Origin: Methylocystis hirsuta
Lineage (GTDB): Bacteria; Pseudomonadota; Alphaproteobacteria; Rhizobiales; Beijerinckiaceae
Direction of reading: 5' to 3'
Length of the DNA: 64,000 nucleotides
Assembly: GCF_003722355.1 (NCBI RefSeq)
Contig: NZ_QWDD01000001.1
Coordinates: 1,860,001-1,924,000, forward strand
Every line of letters starts with the position of its first letter. Position 1 is the first letter of the stretch. The notes beneath the pieces are model-generated. The model had not been told where the DNA came from. It worked only from the letters and a program-made list of their open reading frames with translations, and did no database searches. The translations under genes were made by a program, and so were the position numbers. Shown here in pieces: positions 20,768-29,834 of the stretch.

Positions 20768-21283
20768 TCACGGCAATGCGTGCCGCATCAGCACGGCCGG
20801 GAATGACGTCTCCGAATCAAGATGAACATTCGTCCCCGCTATCGCTTTAAATCCTAGCACCTTGTAAAAATTTTCGGCAGCGAACGTTGAGCAACAATGA
20901 AGTTCGCTTACGTCCCGAGCCTTCGCGTCCATGCAACACCGATTCATTAGGGAACGCGCGACGCCCAAGCGAGTCCAGCCGGGATGGGTGGCGAAATGCC
21001 GAATATGGGCTTCCCCTCGGACGATCTTTGCAGTTCCTGGACGCTCAAGCGACCAGCCTCCGCATCCGATGAGTTCGTCGTGGCTGCTCTGCGCGACGTA
21101 GAAGGCGCCAGATGCGAGGAGTGTCGGATTTGCCTTTGTCATGAAAGGCAAGGCTCGATCGAGCAGCGCCTTTTCGTAATGCGACGCCAGCAGAGTTGAG
21201 TAGCTCGCCGCCAGAAGGGCGCTCACCGCTTCTGCATCAGAGGGAGCGGAGACCCGTACGATGTAGGTCACGGTCGCGGCCAT
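20768..21283 (-). CDS. GNAT family N-acetyltransferase
   Basis: 171 residues. GNAT features: an N-terminal strand VRVSAPSDAEAVSALL, a central IRHFATHPGWTRLGVARSLMN, where the acetyl-CoA loop reads WTRLGVA (R/Q-x-x-G-x-A), and the usual C-terminal NFYKVLGF. Two Cys (CCMDA and LHCCS) are unusual but not diagnostic. Substrate unknown. The 115 bp between it and the convergent pmoC-like gene contain a degenerate palindromic repeat (GGCCGGGAATGAC). Confidence 0.8.
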   Translation of the reverse strand: MAATVTYIVRVSAPSDAEAVSALLAASYSTLLASHYEKALLDRALPFMTKANPTLLASGAFYVAQSSHDELIGCGGWSLERPGTAKIVRGEAHIRHFATHPGWTRLGVARSLMNRCCMDAKARDVSELHCCSTFAAENFYKVLGFKAIAGTNVHLDSETSFPAVLMRHALP

Positions 21284-21307
21284 TGCGCCAAGAGCGGCGG
21301 AGCGCCG

Positions 21308-22477
21308 CTACGCTGCGAGATCGGCGACGACCGCATCAAGCACCGGGAAGCCTTCCGAACTCACGCGCAGCCTGTTGTCGCGGGTGAATTCGACCAGCCC
21401 GTCGCCGATCAGTTCGCTGATGCGCGACTGCGACAGGCGTTTGCCGGTCAGCAGGAAATAGCGCTGCGGATCGACGCCTTCGCGCAGCCGCAGCCCCATC
21501 AGCAGGAATTCGTCGCCTTCCTGCTCGGACGAGAGCAATTCGTCCTCGATGATGCCATGCCCTTCGGTCTCGACGCAGGTCAGCCACATCTCGGGATGCC
21601 GCTCGGCGGCTTGGGCGCGGCGTCCGCGCGGCGTGACCACCCGGCCATGCGCGCCGGGACCGACGCCGACATATTCGCCGTAGCGCCAATACACCAGATT
21701 GTGCCGACACTCGGCGCCGGGCCGCGCATGATTGGAGACTTCGTAAGCCGGCAGGCCGGCGCGGGCGGTGACTTCCTGCGTCACGTCCCAGAGCGCGCGC
21801 TGCGTGTCGGCGTCGGGCAACGCCATCTTGCCGGTGTTGACCATGCGCTCGAACATCGTGTCCGGCTCGATCGTCAGCTGATACAGCGAGACATGCTCGG
21901 GCGAACGGGCGAGCGCCAGCTCCAGCTCTTTTCGCCAGGCGGCGGGGGTCTGGCCGGAACGGCCGTAGATCAGATCGAAGGACGTGCGCTCGAAGACCGA
22001 ATTGGCGACGTCGAGCGCCATCAGGGCTTCCGCAACCGAATGCTGCCGGCCGAGCGCGCGAAGGTCAATGTCGTTCAAAGCCTGCACGCCGAGCGAGACG
22101 CGGTTGACGCCGGCGGCTTTGAAGCCCTTGAAACGCGAGGCCTCGACGCTCGTCGGATTGGCCTCGAGCGTGATCTCGCAGTCCTTGGCGAGGGTCCAGT
22201 GGCTCGAAATCTGGGAGAGAATGGCTTGAGTCGTCGACGGCGACATCAGTGAGGGCGTGCCGCCGCCAAAGAAGATCGACCGGACTTCGCGGCCGGGCGT
22301 GAGGGCGGCGCGATGCGCAAGCTCCGCGCTGAAGGCCTCGACGAAGCGGTCCTCGTCGACGTCGCCGCGCCGGACGTGGCTGTTGAAATCGCAATAGGGG
22401 CATTTCGACAGGCAAAACGGCCAGTGGACATAGACGCCAAAGCCGGGGTCGAAAGCATTGCGAATCGGTGTCGCCAT
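21308..22477 (-). CDS. hemW: HemW-like radical SAM protein
   Basis: 389 residues. The radical-SAM cluster motif is CLSKCPYCDFNSH near residue 22, followed by SIFFGGGTPSLM, LEANPTS and VNRVSLGVQALN, all diagnostic of the HemN/HemW group. HemW is a heme chaperone rather than a coproporphyrinogen oxidase; the single extra Cys after the CxxxCxxC distinguishes subtypes but was not checked in detail. It is probably transcribed alone, since the acetyltransferase follows 24 bp after its stop and a divergent unknown gene begins 65 bp upstream. Confidence 0.88.
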   Translation of the reverse strand: MATPIRNAFDPGFGVYVHWPFCLSKCPYCDFNSHVRRGDVDEDRFVEAFSAELAHRAALTPGREVRSIFFGGGTPSLMSPSTTQAILSQISSHWTLAKDCEITLEANPTSVEASRFKGFKAAGVNRVSLGVQALNDIDLRALGRQHSVAEALMALDVANSVFERTSFDLIYGRSGQTPAAWRKELELALARSPEHVSLYQLTIEPDTMFERMVNTGKMALPDADTQRALWDVTQEVTARAGLPAYEVSNHARPGAECRHNLVYWRYGEYVGVGPGAHGRVVTPRGRRAQAAERHPEMWLTCVETEGHGIIEDELLSSEQEGDEFLLMGLRLREGVDPQRYFLLTGKRLSQSRISELIGDGLVEFTRDNRLRVSSEGFPVLDAVVADLAA

Positions 22478-22542
22478 GGTCCTTTATCGCACGGAACGGC
22501 GGGAAGGACACGGCGATCTGGACCCCCCTTTTAGGAGGCTGC

Positions 22543-23031
22543 ATGGCGTTTTGGGAGGTTTTGCGGTTCTGGCGGAGGAAGCCGGCCGTTCAACAGCCGG
22601 ACGCAGCCATGCTGGCGATCGCTGAGGCGATCTCCCGCAATCTCACGGCTCTCGGCCTCTTCGTCGATTCACGGCCTTACGGGCGCGGGTTCTTCGAAAT
22701 CAAAGCCTCGACCTCGTCGAAATTGATCACAACGCCCGACGGGACGGAGGCGTCTGGGATCGCGCTTCTGCTTGCCGGCGCGTATGAGCCGCCGTCGCTG
22801 GTTTTCGAACAGATTAACTCTTTGCAGCGCGGCTTGGGGCGGGCGATGGTGGAGGCCGTCATCGCCGGGGTAAAGGAGCGTTCCGGCGCGTTCCGGCTGC
22901 TGCGGGTCAACGACCTTTCGCCGCGCTTGCAGGACGGCCGGCGATGGTGGGAGCATGTCGCCGCGGCGCATCCCGAATTCGATTGGGTGATCACGCATGA
23001 GGAGCCGTTCGGAAGTGCGCCTAGGACGTGA
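22543..23031 (+). CDS. Hypothetical protein, 162 aa
   Basis: Start ATG 22543 is supported by AGGAGG five bases upstream; the open frame continues upstream without a better start. I do not recognise a family. It has a short basic N-terminus, a predicted alpha/beta content and a Trp pair near the end (GRRWWEHV). No signal peptide or membrane segment. It is the first gene of a probable pair with the HExxH protein at 23078, whose open frame overlaps its 3' end. Confidence 0.7.
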   Translation: MAFWEVLRFWRRKPAVQQPDAAMLAIAEAISRNLTALGLFVDSRPYGRGFFEIKASTSSKLITTPDGTEASGIALLLAGAYEPPSLVFEQINSLQRGLGRAMVEAVIAGVKERSGAFRLLRVNDLSPRLQDGRRWWEHVAAAHPEFDWVITHEEPFGSAPRT

Positions 23032-23077
23032 GCGGCGGGGTTTGGACGCGCTGTCTTTTCTCCGCTCAAGGCGGCGC

Positions 23078-23680
23078 ATGCCGCACGCCGACCCGGCGCC
23101 CGTGCAGACGGTGAGCGAGATTGAAAGCTCGCCCGATTACTTGAAGAAGCGGCAGACGCTCGCGGCGCTCGCGGCGGAGTTCGGCTACGACGTCAGCAAA
23201 GTGACCCTCAGCCCACAGAAAAAGACGTTCAACTATCTCGGCCAAAGCTTCACTTCGGAGGGACAGTCCTTCCCCGACGGCCGCATCGAAATCTACTACG
23301 ACCCGCAAATGAGTGACGCGCGGCTCGGCTGCTGCCTTGCGCATGAACTGCAGCATGTGCGCTATTTCGCGGTGCGCGACGCCTATCGCGCAGAAAAGTC
23401 GGACGGACCTCTGCATCGGCGCTTCGCCAAATACGCCCCGGAACTGCTCGCCGCGCAGCGCGGCGTCTCCAACTATTCGAATGAACATTGGGACGCATGG
23501 AAAGGCGAAGCGCCGCCGCAGCTCTTCTCTTTCGAGTTGGAGGAAGGGGAAAGCGAACCCATCAATGAGACGATCGCGGAGGTCGCCAAGGCGCTCTACA
23601 ATTGGGGGCCGGACGTGCGCGTCAACGCTCTGTGGAAAGAGCTGCACGACGCGATCAATGAAGAACATGCGGCGCTATGA
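23078..23680 (+). CDS. Putative HExxH metalloprotease-like protein
   Basis: 200 residues from the ATG at 23078 (AAGG nearby); the frame is open to an ATG at 22997 that would overlap the upstream gene by 35 bp. The key feature is LAHELQHVRYF, an HExxH zinc-binding helix (His89, Glu90, His93). A candidate third ligand is the Glu-rich stretch ESEPINETIAE about 100 residues on. There is no signal peptide. The family is not recognised; conserved surroundings (YYDPQM, LHRRFAKYAPELLAAQRG) may define one. Likely co-transcribed with 22543-23031. Zincin activity is an inference from the motif. Confidence 0.65.
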   Translation: MPHADPAPVQTVSEIESSPDYLKKRQTLAALAAEFGYDVSKVTLSPQKKTFNYLGQSFTSEGQSFPDGRIEIYYDPQMSDARLGCCLAHELQHVRYFAVRDAYRAEKSDGPLHRRFAKYAPELLAAQRGVSNYSNEHWDAWKGEAPPQLFSFELEEGESEPINETIAEVAKALYNWGPDVRVNALWKELHDAINEEHAAL

Positions 23681-23701
23681 AGCGCGTAGTGCGCCGCCGG
23701 T

Positions 23702-24790
23702 TCACGGCTTGCGTTCACGTTCGAGCAGCTCGCGTTTGCGCGCGACCCCCCAATAATAGCCGGAAAGCGCGCCGTCGCTGCGCAGGACGCGATGGCAGGG
23801 AACCGCGAGCGACACCGGATTGGCCGCGCAGGCGCCCGCGACAGCGCGCGTCGCTTTCGGCGCGCCGATGCGTCGGGCGATTTCCGCGTAGCTTGCCGTT
23901 TCTCCCGCCGGAATGTCGCGCAGCGCGGCCCAGACGCGCTGCTGAAAGGACGTGCCGCGCATATCGAGCGGCAGATCGAAAGATGATTGCGGCCGCTCCA
24001 CCATGCCCACCGCCGCGGCGACATAGCGCTCAAAACTTTCGTCGGCGCCGATGAGCGTCGCGCGCGGAAATCGATCTTGCAGATCGCGCAACAGTTCTTC
24101 AGGGTCGTCGCCGAGCGAAATGGCGCAAACGCCCTTTGCGCTCGCCGCGACGAGCACCGCGCCCAGAGACGACTGGCCGATGGCGAAGCGGATCGTTTCG
24201 CGCGGCGCCCCGGCGCGATAGGCGCTTGGCGTCATGCCCAATGTGTCCTTCGCGGTCGCGTAGAACCGCGCGCTCGAATTATAGCCCGAGTCATAGATCC
24301 CATCGGTCACGGTGCGGCTTTCCTTCAGTTCTTTGTGCAAGCGCGTGCGTCGGTGCGCCTGCGCATAGGCTTTGGGCGTGATCCCGGCGATGCGCGAAAA
24401 CAGTCGGTGGAAATGATAGGGGCTCAGTCCGATCGTGCGCGCCAGCTGCGCAAGCGTCGGCGGCGCCTCGGCCGCTTCGATGATTTGGCAGGCGCGGGCG
24501 ATTTTCTCCGCGTCCAGCTCTTGCTGCGAAGGCGCCTCGGGCCGACAACGGCGGCAGGGACGAAAACCTGCCGCCTCCGCTTCGGCGGCTGTGGCGCAAA
24601 AGCGCACATTGGCGCGCTTCGCCGGCCGAGACGGGCAGGAGGGGCGGCAATAGACGCCGGTCGTTTGGACGCAATAGTAAAAGTCGCCGTCGCGGCGCGC
24701 ATCGCGCGCGACAACCGCCGCCCAGCGCGTCTCGTCGAGGTCGAGCGAACTTGCCTGCGTCATGTCGTTCGTCTGCATGTCGCGCATCAT
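23702..24790 (-). CDS. ada: Ada: bifunctional methylation-response regulator / DNA methyltransferase
   Basis: 362 residues in the Ada order. The N-terminal zinc methyl-acceptor domain has YCRPSCPSR and CRRC (four Cys). An AraC-type DNA-binding domain follows (LAQLARTIGLSPYHFHRLF). The C-terminal O6-methylguanine transferase carries the acceptor PCHRVL. It repairs O6-methylguanine and, once methylated at the N-terminus, activates its own regulon. An Ada box was not looked for in detail. Start is one of several Met codons near the N-terminus. Divergent from the HDAC-like gene. Confidence 0.93.
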   Translation of the reverse strand: MMRDMQTNDMTQASSLDLDETRWAAVVARDARRDGDFYYCVQTTGVYCRPSCPSRPAKRANVRFCATAAEAEAAGFRPCRRCRPEAPSQQELDAEKIARACQIIEAAEAPPTLAQLARTIGLSPYHFHRLFSRIAGITPKAYAQAHRRTRLHKELKESRTVTDGIYDSGYNSSARFYATAKDTLGMTPSAYRAGAPRETIRFAIGQSSLGAVLVAASAKGVCAISLGDDPEELLRDLQDRFPRATLIGADESFERYVAAAVGMVERPQSSFDLPLDMRGTSFQQRVWAALRDIPAGETASYAEIARRIGAPKATRAVAGACAANPVSLAVPCHRVLRSDGALSGYYWGVARKRELLERERKP

Positions 24791-24897
24791 CCATCTTTTA
24801 CGACGACCGCCGCAATGCGTTTCTTGCTGTCAAATCCAAATCCAGCTGATACGTGCTTTCGGCGATCCTATGCTCTGTTTGAAGCTCGAGGAATGGA

Positions 24898-25920
24898 ATG
24901 GCGCGAGAACGACATCCCGCCGCCTTTACGCGCCGAGAAGCAATCGCCGGCGCTGGCGCATGCCTCGGCTTCGGCGCGCGAGCCGCGACGGCCTCGACCC
25001 TGCTCGTCACGCACCCTGCGGGGTTGGCGCATGACATGGGGCCGAGTCATGTCGAGCGGCCGGAGCGCCTTCACGCCATTCTGCGCGCGCTTGACGACGC
25101 GCGCTTCCCGGACCTTTTGCGCGCTGAAGCGCCTTTAGCGGCGCAGGAAGCTTTGTTGCGCGCGCATAGTTCTGAACACCTCGCGCGTCTCGCGAAATCG
25201 GCGCCTTCAGAGGGATATGCGCGCATAGATCCGGACGTCGCCATGAACGGCGCCACGCATGAAGCGGCGCTGCGCGCAGCCGGGGGCGCGTTGGCGGCTG
25301 TCGATGCGGTGATGCGCGCCGACGCCAAGAACGCCTTCGTCGCCATGCGGCCGCCGGGCCATCATGCGACGCATGACACGCCCATGGGCTTTTGCTTTTT
25401 CAACAACGCCGCCATGGCGGCGCTGCATGCGCGCGCGGCGCATGGCGCGTCGCGCGTCGCCATCGTCGATTTTGACGTGCATCACGGCAATGGCGTGCAG
25501 GAGATTTTCTGGAGCGATCGAAACGTGCTTTACGCTTCGACGCATCAGATGCCGCTCTATCCCGGCACGGGCGCAGTCAGCGAAACCGGCGCGCATAACA
25601 CGATCGTCAACGCGCCGCTCGCAAAGGGCGACGGCGGCGCGCAATTCCGCGAGGCGCTGGCGTCGCGCATTCTGCCGCGTGTCGATGCGTTTTCGCCCGA
25701 TCTCATCATTCTTTGCGCCGGCTTCGACGCTCATCTCCACGATCCGCTCGGCGGATTAAGATTCGTCGCCGAAGATTTCAGGGACGTCACGCTGCGCGTG
25801 ATGGAGATCGCCGCGCGCCGCTGCAAGGGACGCATCGTCTCGCTGCTCGAAGGCGGCTATCGCCCGGAAGATCTCGCGCGCAGCGTCGCGGCGCATGTCG
25901 GCGCATTGATGGAAGCGTGA
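24898..25920 (+). CDS. HDAC-family deacetylase with Tat-like signal
   Basis: 340 residues. Residues ~10-35 resemble a twin-arginine leader (FTRREAIAGAGACLGFGARA). The rest is an arginase-fold histone-deacetylase-like hydrolase: GPSHVERPERL, RPPGHHATHD, FDVHHGNGVQEIF (metal ligands Asp and His) and LILCAGFDAH, LLEGGY. Bacterial members deacetylate small molecules such as acetylpolyamines. Most are cytosolic, so export would be unusual; the ATG at 24898 could be upstream of the true start, but no good alternative Met precedes the catalytic domain. Divergent from ada. Confidence 0.82.
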   Translation: MARERHPAAFTRREAIAGAGACLGFGARAATASTLLVTHPAGLAHDMGPSHVERPERLHAILRALDDARFPDLLRAEAPLAAQEALLRAHSSEHLARLAKSAPSEGYARIDPDVAMNGATHEAALRAAGGALAAVDAVMRADAKNAFVAMRPPGHHATHDTPMGFCFFNNAAMAALHARAAHGASRVAIVDFDVHHGNGVQEIFWSDRNVLYASTHQMPLYPGTGAVSETGAHNTIVNAPLAKGDGGAQFREALASRILPRVDAFSPDLIILCAGFDAHLHDPLGGLRFVAEDFRDVTLRVMEIAARRCKGRIVSLLEGGYRPEDLARSVAAHVGALMEA

Positions 25921-25935
25921 GCTAATCTGTGGCTT

Positions 25936-25973
25936 GTCATTCCCGGCAGGCAGAAGGCCTGACCGGGAATCCA
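25936..25973. repeat. Palindromic intergenic repeat
   Basis: ATTCCCGGCAGGC, a short loop, then GCCTGACCGGGAAT: near-perfect dyad symmetry between the HDAC-like gene and the convergent hisG. The same GGGAATCCAG core occurs at 11768-11840, and a half-site at 20800-20815. In this position it may also act as a bidirectional transcription stop, although no T-tract is present. Confidence 0.6.
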
Positions 25974-26006
25974 GCATGACTTTGTCACGACTCTGGAACA
26001 TTCGGG

Positions 26007-26981
26007 TCACCCAAGCCGCGCCGCCAGCCTGCTCCACAAGGCGTTCTCCGCCTGAAAGATATAATCGAGCCGCGCGCTGGTGACGCTTTTGGCGCCTCGG
26101 GCGATCAGCCAATCGGCGAGCGCCGCCACCTTGTTCGCCGGACAGGAGAACGTCGCTGAACCATCGTCCATGTTGCGCACTCCGGCGCCGAAGTTCGCCT
26201 CGGCCTCTCTCAGGATATGTTCGCTCGGCGTTGGCAGGTTTGCGCGCACGTCGCGCGTCGTGCGCGCTTCTTCTTCCGCGGCGATGCGCGAGAGAATGAC
26301 GCGCGCCGCTTCGCGCGCCGCATTGTCCCAAGGCGCCGTCAGCGAGGCGACGAGATTGGCCTGCGAGCGCAGAATGACGCCGTCCTCGATGATCTTCAGC
26401 GCATTCGCCGCGAGAGTCGCGCCTGTCGTCGTGATGTCGACGATGAGATCGGCGGAGCCTGCGGCGGGCGCGCCTTCGGTTGCGCCAGAGCTCTCGACGA
26501 TGCGATAGTCCGAAACGCCGTGCGCGGCGAAGAAGCGCCGCGTCGTGTTGACGTATTTTGTCGCGACGCGCAGCCCGCGGCCATGGCGTGCGCGAAATCC
26601 ATCGGCGACATCGGCGAGATCGCTCATGTAGCGCACGTCGATCCAGGCTTGCGGAACCGCGACGACGACATTCGCGGCGCCAAAGCCGAGCGGCGCGAGA
26701 AGCTCCACTTTCTTGTCGGCTTCGGCGATCTCCTCGCGCACCAGATCTTCGCCGGTGACGCCGAGATGGGCTTCGCCCAAGGCCAGCCGGCGCGTAATCT
26801 CGGAAGCGGAGAGATAGGCGACTTCCGCGCCTTCGACTCCGGCGACGGCGCCGCGATAGTCCCGCGCGCCGCGGCCTTGCGTCAGCTCCAGGCCGGCGCG
26901 CGCGAAGAAGGCGGCGGCGTTCTCCTGCAGCCGGCCCTTTGACGGGGAGGCGATGATGAGTTTTTGCACGGGCGCCATCAT
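26007..26981 (-). CDS. hisG: ATP phosphoribosyltransferase
   Basis: 324 residues. First enzyme of histidine synthesis (ATP + PRPP). N-terminal [10 protein letters not shown], central TGEDLV and the PRPP-binding loop [10 protein letters not shown], then [14 protein letters not shown]. The length is that of the alphaproteobacterial form that works with HisZ. The start overlaps the stop of hisZ by 4 bp (ATGA at 26978-26981), so the two subunits are coupled. Confidence 0.93.
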   Translation of the reverse strand: MMAPVQKLIIASPSKGRLQENAAAFFARAGLELTQGRGARDYRGAVAGVEGAEVAYLSASEITRRLALGEAHLGVTGEDLVREEIAEADKKVELLAPLGFGAANVVVAVPQAWIDVRYMSDLADVADGFRARHGRGLRVATKYVNTTRRFFAAHGVSDYRIVESSGATEGAPAAGSADLIVDITTTGATLAANALKIIEDGVILRSQANLVASLTAPWDNAAREAARVILSRIAAEEEARTTRDVRANLPTPSEHILREAEANFGAGVRNMDDGSATFSCPANKVAALADWLIARGAKSVTSARLDYIFQAENALWSRLAARLG

Positions 26982-28120
26982 GCTTCTCCCGCGCTTGTTG
27001 AAAGACGGTCGATCCAGATGGCGGCGCCGACTGCCGGTATGTCAGACGCTGCGCCGAGCGTCTTGAGCAGTCGGTCGTAGCGTCCGCCCCCGATCACCGG
27101 CTCGCCGTCGCTGGAGTGGCGGGCCTCGAAAACGAAGCCCGTGTAATAGTCGAGATGACGCGCAAAACTTGCCGAGAAGCGGATCTCGTGAGCGAGGCCG
27201 CGCGCGGCGATGGCCTGGGCGCGCGCGTCAAACGCGTCCAGCGCGGCGGAGAGGTCAAGCTGCGCGTCGGCGGATAGCCGGCGCATGGCTGCGGAAGCGG
27301 ACTCGGGCGCGCCTTCGATGGTGAAAAAAGTCTCCGCCAGCGCGCGCGTCTCGTTGGAAACTCCCGCGCCTTCGGCGAGCGTCGCCTGATCGAGAAAGCG
27401 TTCGGCGATTTCAGCCGCGCTGCGGCCGCCGACGGCCGTGATGCCGGCGATGGACAGCAAGTCCTCGACGAGACGCCGCGCATCCGCCGGATCGACTTTC
27501 GTCAGCGCCGCCAAGACGCCCGACTGTTCCGGTCCGCCGTTTTGCCTTGGCGAGGCAAAAATATCGGCGATCCTTTGGCCGCGGGCATGGCCGGCGGCGA
27601 GACGCCGGCGCCAGACCGGCGGCATCTCAAGCCGCTCGAGGAAGGCGGCGACGAGCCCGGCGTCCCCGATCAGAACCTTGAGCGACGTCGCGCCGGCCGC
27701 CGCCGCGGCGTCGAGGGAAGCGGCCAGAATTTCGACGTCCGCGGCTTCGCGGTCCTGGCGGCCAAAGCTCTCCAGCCCCGCCTGAAGAAACTCGCCGTCG
27801 CCGGTCGCGCCATGTTCAGGCGCGCGAAAGATCGAGCCGCCATAAGCATATGCGGCCGGATCGCCCGCCCGAGCGGAGCCGAGATAATCGAGGCAGACCG
27901 GAATCGTATATTCCGGCCGCAGGCAAAATTCCGCGCCTGAGCCATCGCTGGTCAGGTAAAGCCGGCCGCGGAAATCCTCGCCGGAGCGATCCAAAAATAC
28001 ATGCGCCGGCTGGAGGAGGCGCGGCTCGCAGCGTGCAAACCCCTCGCGCGCGAAATGCGCAAGAATGGCTGCAAGGCTCGTGGCTTCGCGTTCTGCTGAA
28101 GTAGCGGTGACGGCGTTCAA
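26978..28120 (-). CDS. hisZ: ATP phosphoribosyltransferase regulatory subunit
   Basis: 380 residues. A class II aminoacyl-tRNA-synthetase-like fold related to HisRS but without charging activity; pairs with HisG. Visible motifs: [16 protein letters not shown] (motif 2-like), [25 protein letters not shown] and the C-terminal YYTGFVFEA and [10 protein letters not shown]. The hisZ-hisG order with overlap is typical. Upstream, 374 bp separate it from the IS110 transposase gene, including the left end of that element. Confidence 0.92.
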   Translation of the reverse strand: MNAVTATSAEREATSLAAILAHFAREGFARCEPRLLQPAHVFLDRSGEDFRGRLYLTSDGSGAEFCLRPEYTIPVCLDYLGSARAGDPAAYAYGGSIFRAPEHGATGDGEFLQAGLESFGRQDREAADVEILAASLDAAAAAGATSLKVLIGDAGLVAAFLERLEMPPVWRRRLAAGHARGQRIADIFASPRQNGGPEQSGVLAALTKVDPADARRLVEDLLSIAGITAVGGRSAAEIAERFLDQATLAEGAGVSNETRALAETFFTIEGAPESASAAMRRLSADAQLDLSAALDAFDARAQAIAARGLAHEIRFSASFARHLDYYTGFVFEARHSSDGEPVIGGGRYDRLLKTLGAASDIPAVGAAIWIDRLSTSAGEA

Positions 28121-28494
28121 AGCGCAAATCCCTCGAAATTTGCGCTCTCTTTAGCAAGTGCGTGGGGCGGGCGCATCCCTATTTGGCGGCGAAAGATGAA
28201 TGGGAATCCATATGTGGACGGCCCCCGCCTCGCAAGGGTTGGGGACAGAGTTTTGATCGGATCGTTTGCGTCCATATGTCCGGCCTGTTTGCGCGGTCGC
28301 GAATGACCGCTGGCCAAGATGGGTTCCGCGACGCGAGCTCCACACAGAGTCGCGGCATGAGACCGCCGCTGGATTCCACGGAATGTCTCGCGTCTTGGAT
28401 CGATTGATCGCGCCATCTGTCGTTTTCTTGCAAGTTCCGGCCTTCCGCGAGACAAAGGCGCGGGAACGCGCCCTGGTTTCGCGAAACTTTGAGG
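28121..28494. other. Region between hisZ and the IS110 transposase
   Basis: The first ~94 bp (28121-28214) is the upstream region of hisZ. From 28215 on it is the left flank of the IS110-type element, which includes the subterminal repeat TGGACGGCCCCCG. Nothing else, such as a second ORF or RNA, is convincing here. Confidence 0.5.
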
Positions 28495-29603
28495 TTATGC
28501 GGCCTGCGCCGCGGCGCCCGACGCCCGTCTGGCGTCGTAACTTTCTCCCGTCTTCATGAGTTTCCACGCGATGCGGGCGATCTTGTTGGCGAGCGCCACG
28601 GCGGCGAGTTTTGGCGGCTTGCGCGCGATCAGCGCCGCGAGCCAGGGCGAGGGTTTTCCTCTGCCGTGTCGCGCCTGCCGGATGACGGCGGTCGCGCCGC
28701 TCACCAATGCGCTGCGCAAGGCCTCGTCGCCGGCGCGGGTGATCCCCCCGAGTTTGACCTTGCCGGCGGTCGAATGATCCTTCGGCGTCAAGCCGATCCA
28801 GGCCGCGAACTGGCGTCCCGAACGAAACAAACTCGGGTCGAGCGTCTTCATCGACAGCAACGCCGCGCCGATCGGCCCCAGTCCCGGAATGCGCACGAGC
28901 CGGCGGCTGCGCGCGTCTTGCCGGCGCCAGGCGGAAAGCTTGGCGTCGACATCCCTGATCTTTGCCTTAAGCTGCGCGTATTCTTCCGCCTGCGTCATGA
29001 ACAAATCGCGCGCCAAGGCCGGCAAACTCTCGTCCGCTTCAAGCCGCGCGAGCAGCGGCTCGATCTTGTCGAGACCCTTGGCGGCGATCAATCCAAACTC
29101 CGCCGCGTAGCCGCGAATGGCGTTCGCAAGCTGCGTGCGATTGCGGATCAGCCGATCGCGCACGCCGATCAGCATCAGCGCCGCTTGCTCCTCCTTGCTC
29201 TTGACCGGCGCAAAACGCATCGTCGGCCGGCTCATCGCTTCGCACAGCGCCTCGGCGTCGGCCGCGTCGTTCTTGCCGCGTTTGACATAGGGCTTCACCA
29301 GCTGCGGCGGCAAAAGCTGCACCTCGTGACCAAGTTCAGAAAGCGTGCGCGCCCAATGATGCGCCGCGCCGCAAGCCTCGATCCCGACAACCATCGGCGA
29401 AAGTCCCGCAAAGAACGCTACGACCTCCTTGCGCCGCAGCCTTTTGCGCAAAACCGGCCGCTCGGCGGCGTCCACCCCGTGAAGCTGAAAAAAATGTTTC
29501 GACGTATCCATGCCAATGCGGATAATCTCGTTCACGGACGGCTCCCTCGTTTGAGATTCGACAACCTCATTCTGGCACAAACGATGCCGTCGGGGGCCGT
29601 CCA
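28215..29603 (-). mobile_element. IS110-family (IS1111-like) insertion sequence
   Basis: About 1.39 kb. A 13-bp perfect subterminal inverted repeat, TGGACGGCCCCCG at 28215-28227 and its complement at 29591-29603, brackets one DEDD-type transposase. Such subterminal repeats are what separate the IS1111 group from other IS110 members. True ends probably lie a few bases outside these positions; IS110 elements make no clear target duplication, so exact boundaries need an empty-site comparison. The long non-coding left flank (28228-28494) is where a guide RNA could reside. Confidence 0.75.
28495..29535 (-). CDS. IS110-family transposase (DEDD/Tnp20 type)
   Basis: 346 residues from GTG 29535 (VNEIIRIGMDTSK); the open frame extends further upstream without family similarity. 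The N-terminal DEDD domain has IGMDTSKH and VGIEACGAAHHWA, with the second part KRGKNDAADAEALCEA. The C-terminal Tnp20 domain has RIPGLGPIGAALL, FAAWIGLTPKDHSTAGKVKLGGITRAGD. In this family, a catalytic Ser in the C-terminal domain and a bridge RNA direct recombination. Intact length suggests a potentially active element. Confidence 0.88.
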   Translation of the reverse strand: MNEIIRIGMDTSKHFFQLHGVDAAERPVLRKRLRRKEVVAFFAGLSPMVVGIEACGAAHHWARTLSELGHEVQLLPPQLVKPYVKRGKNDAADAEALCEAMSRPTMRFAPVKSKEEQAALMLIGVRDRLIRNRTQLANAIRGYAAEFGLIAAKGLDKIEPLLARLEADESLPALARDLFMTQAEEYAQLKAKIRDVDAKLSAWRRQDARSRRLVRIPGLGPIGAALLSMKTLDPSLFRSGRQFAAWIGLTPKDHSTAGKVKLGGITRAGDEALRSALVSGATAVIRQARHGRGKPSPWLAALIARKPPKLAAVALANKIARIAWKLMKTGESYDARRASGAAAQAA

Positions 29604-29834
29604 CCCCATCAGAGTCGGTATGGGCCGCAGGGCAATCGCGGGCCAATGGGACGGCGCGCACTGCGGCCAGCGTATCGCGGCGCCGACGCTTCGACGTCGC
29701 GGACAGCTCGGCGCGTTCGCCAGGAAGATCGGCGTTGTTGACGGCAATTTTCAATTGGCAAACAATGCGCATGTTCATTAGCCCTTATTTCTCGCCGGGC
29801 TAGCCGCGAGACTGGGGTTTAGGGCGAGATTTTC

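Noticed and set aside
29536..29778. Extension of IS110 transposase upstream of its GTG start
   Set aside because: The IS110 family begins with the IGMDTSKH region; the added residues lack similarity and run past the inverted repeat.
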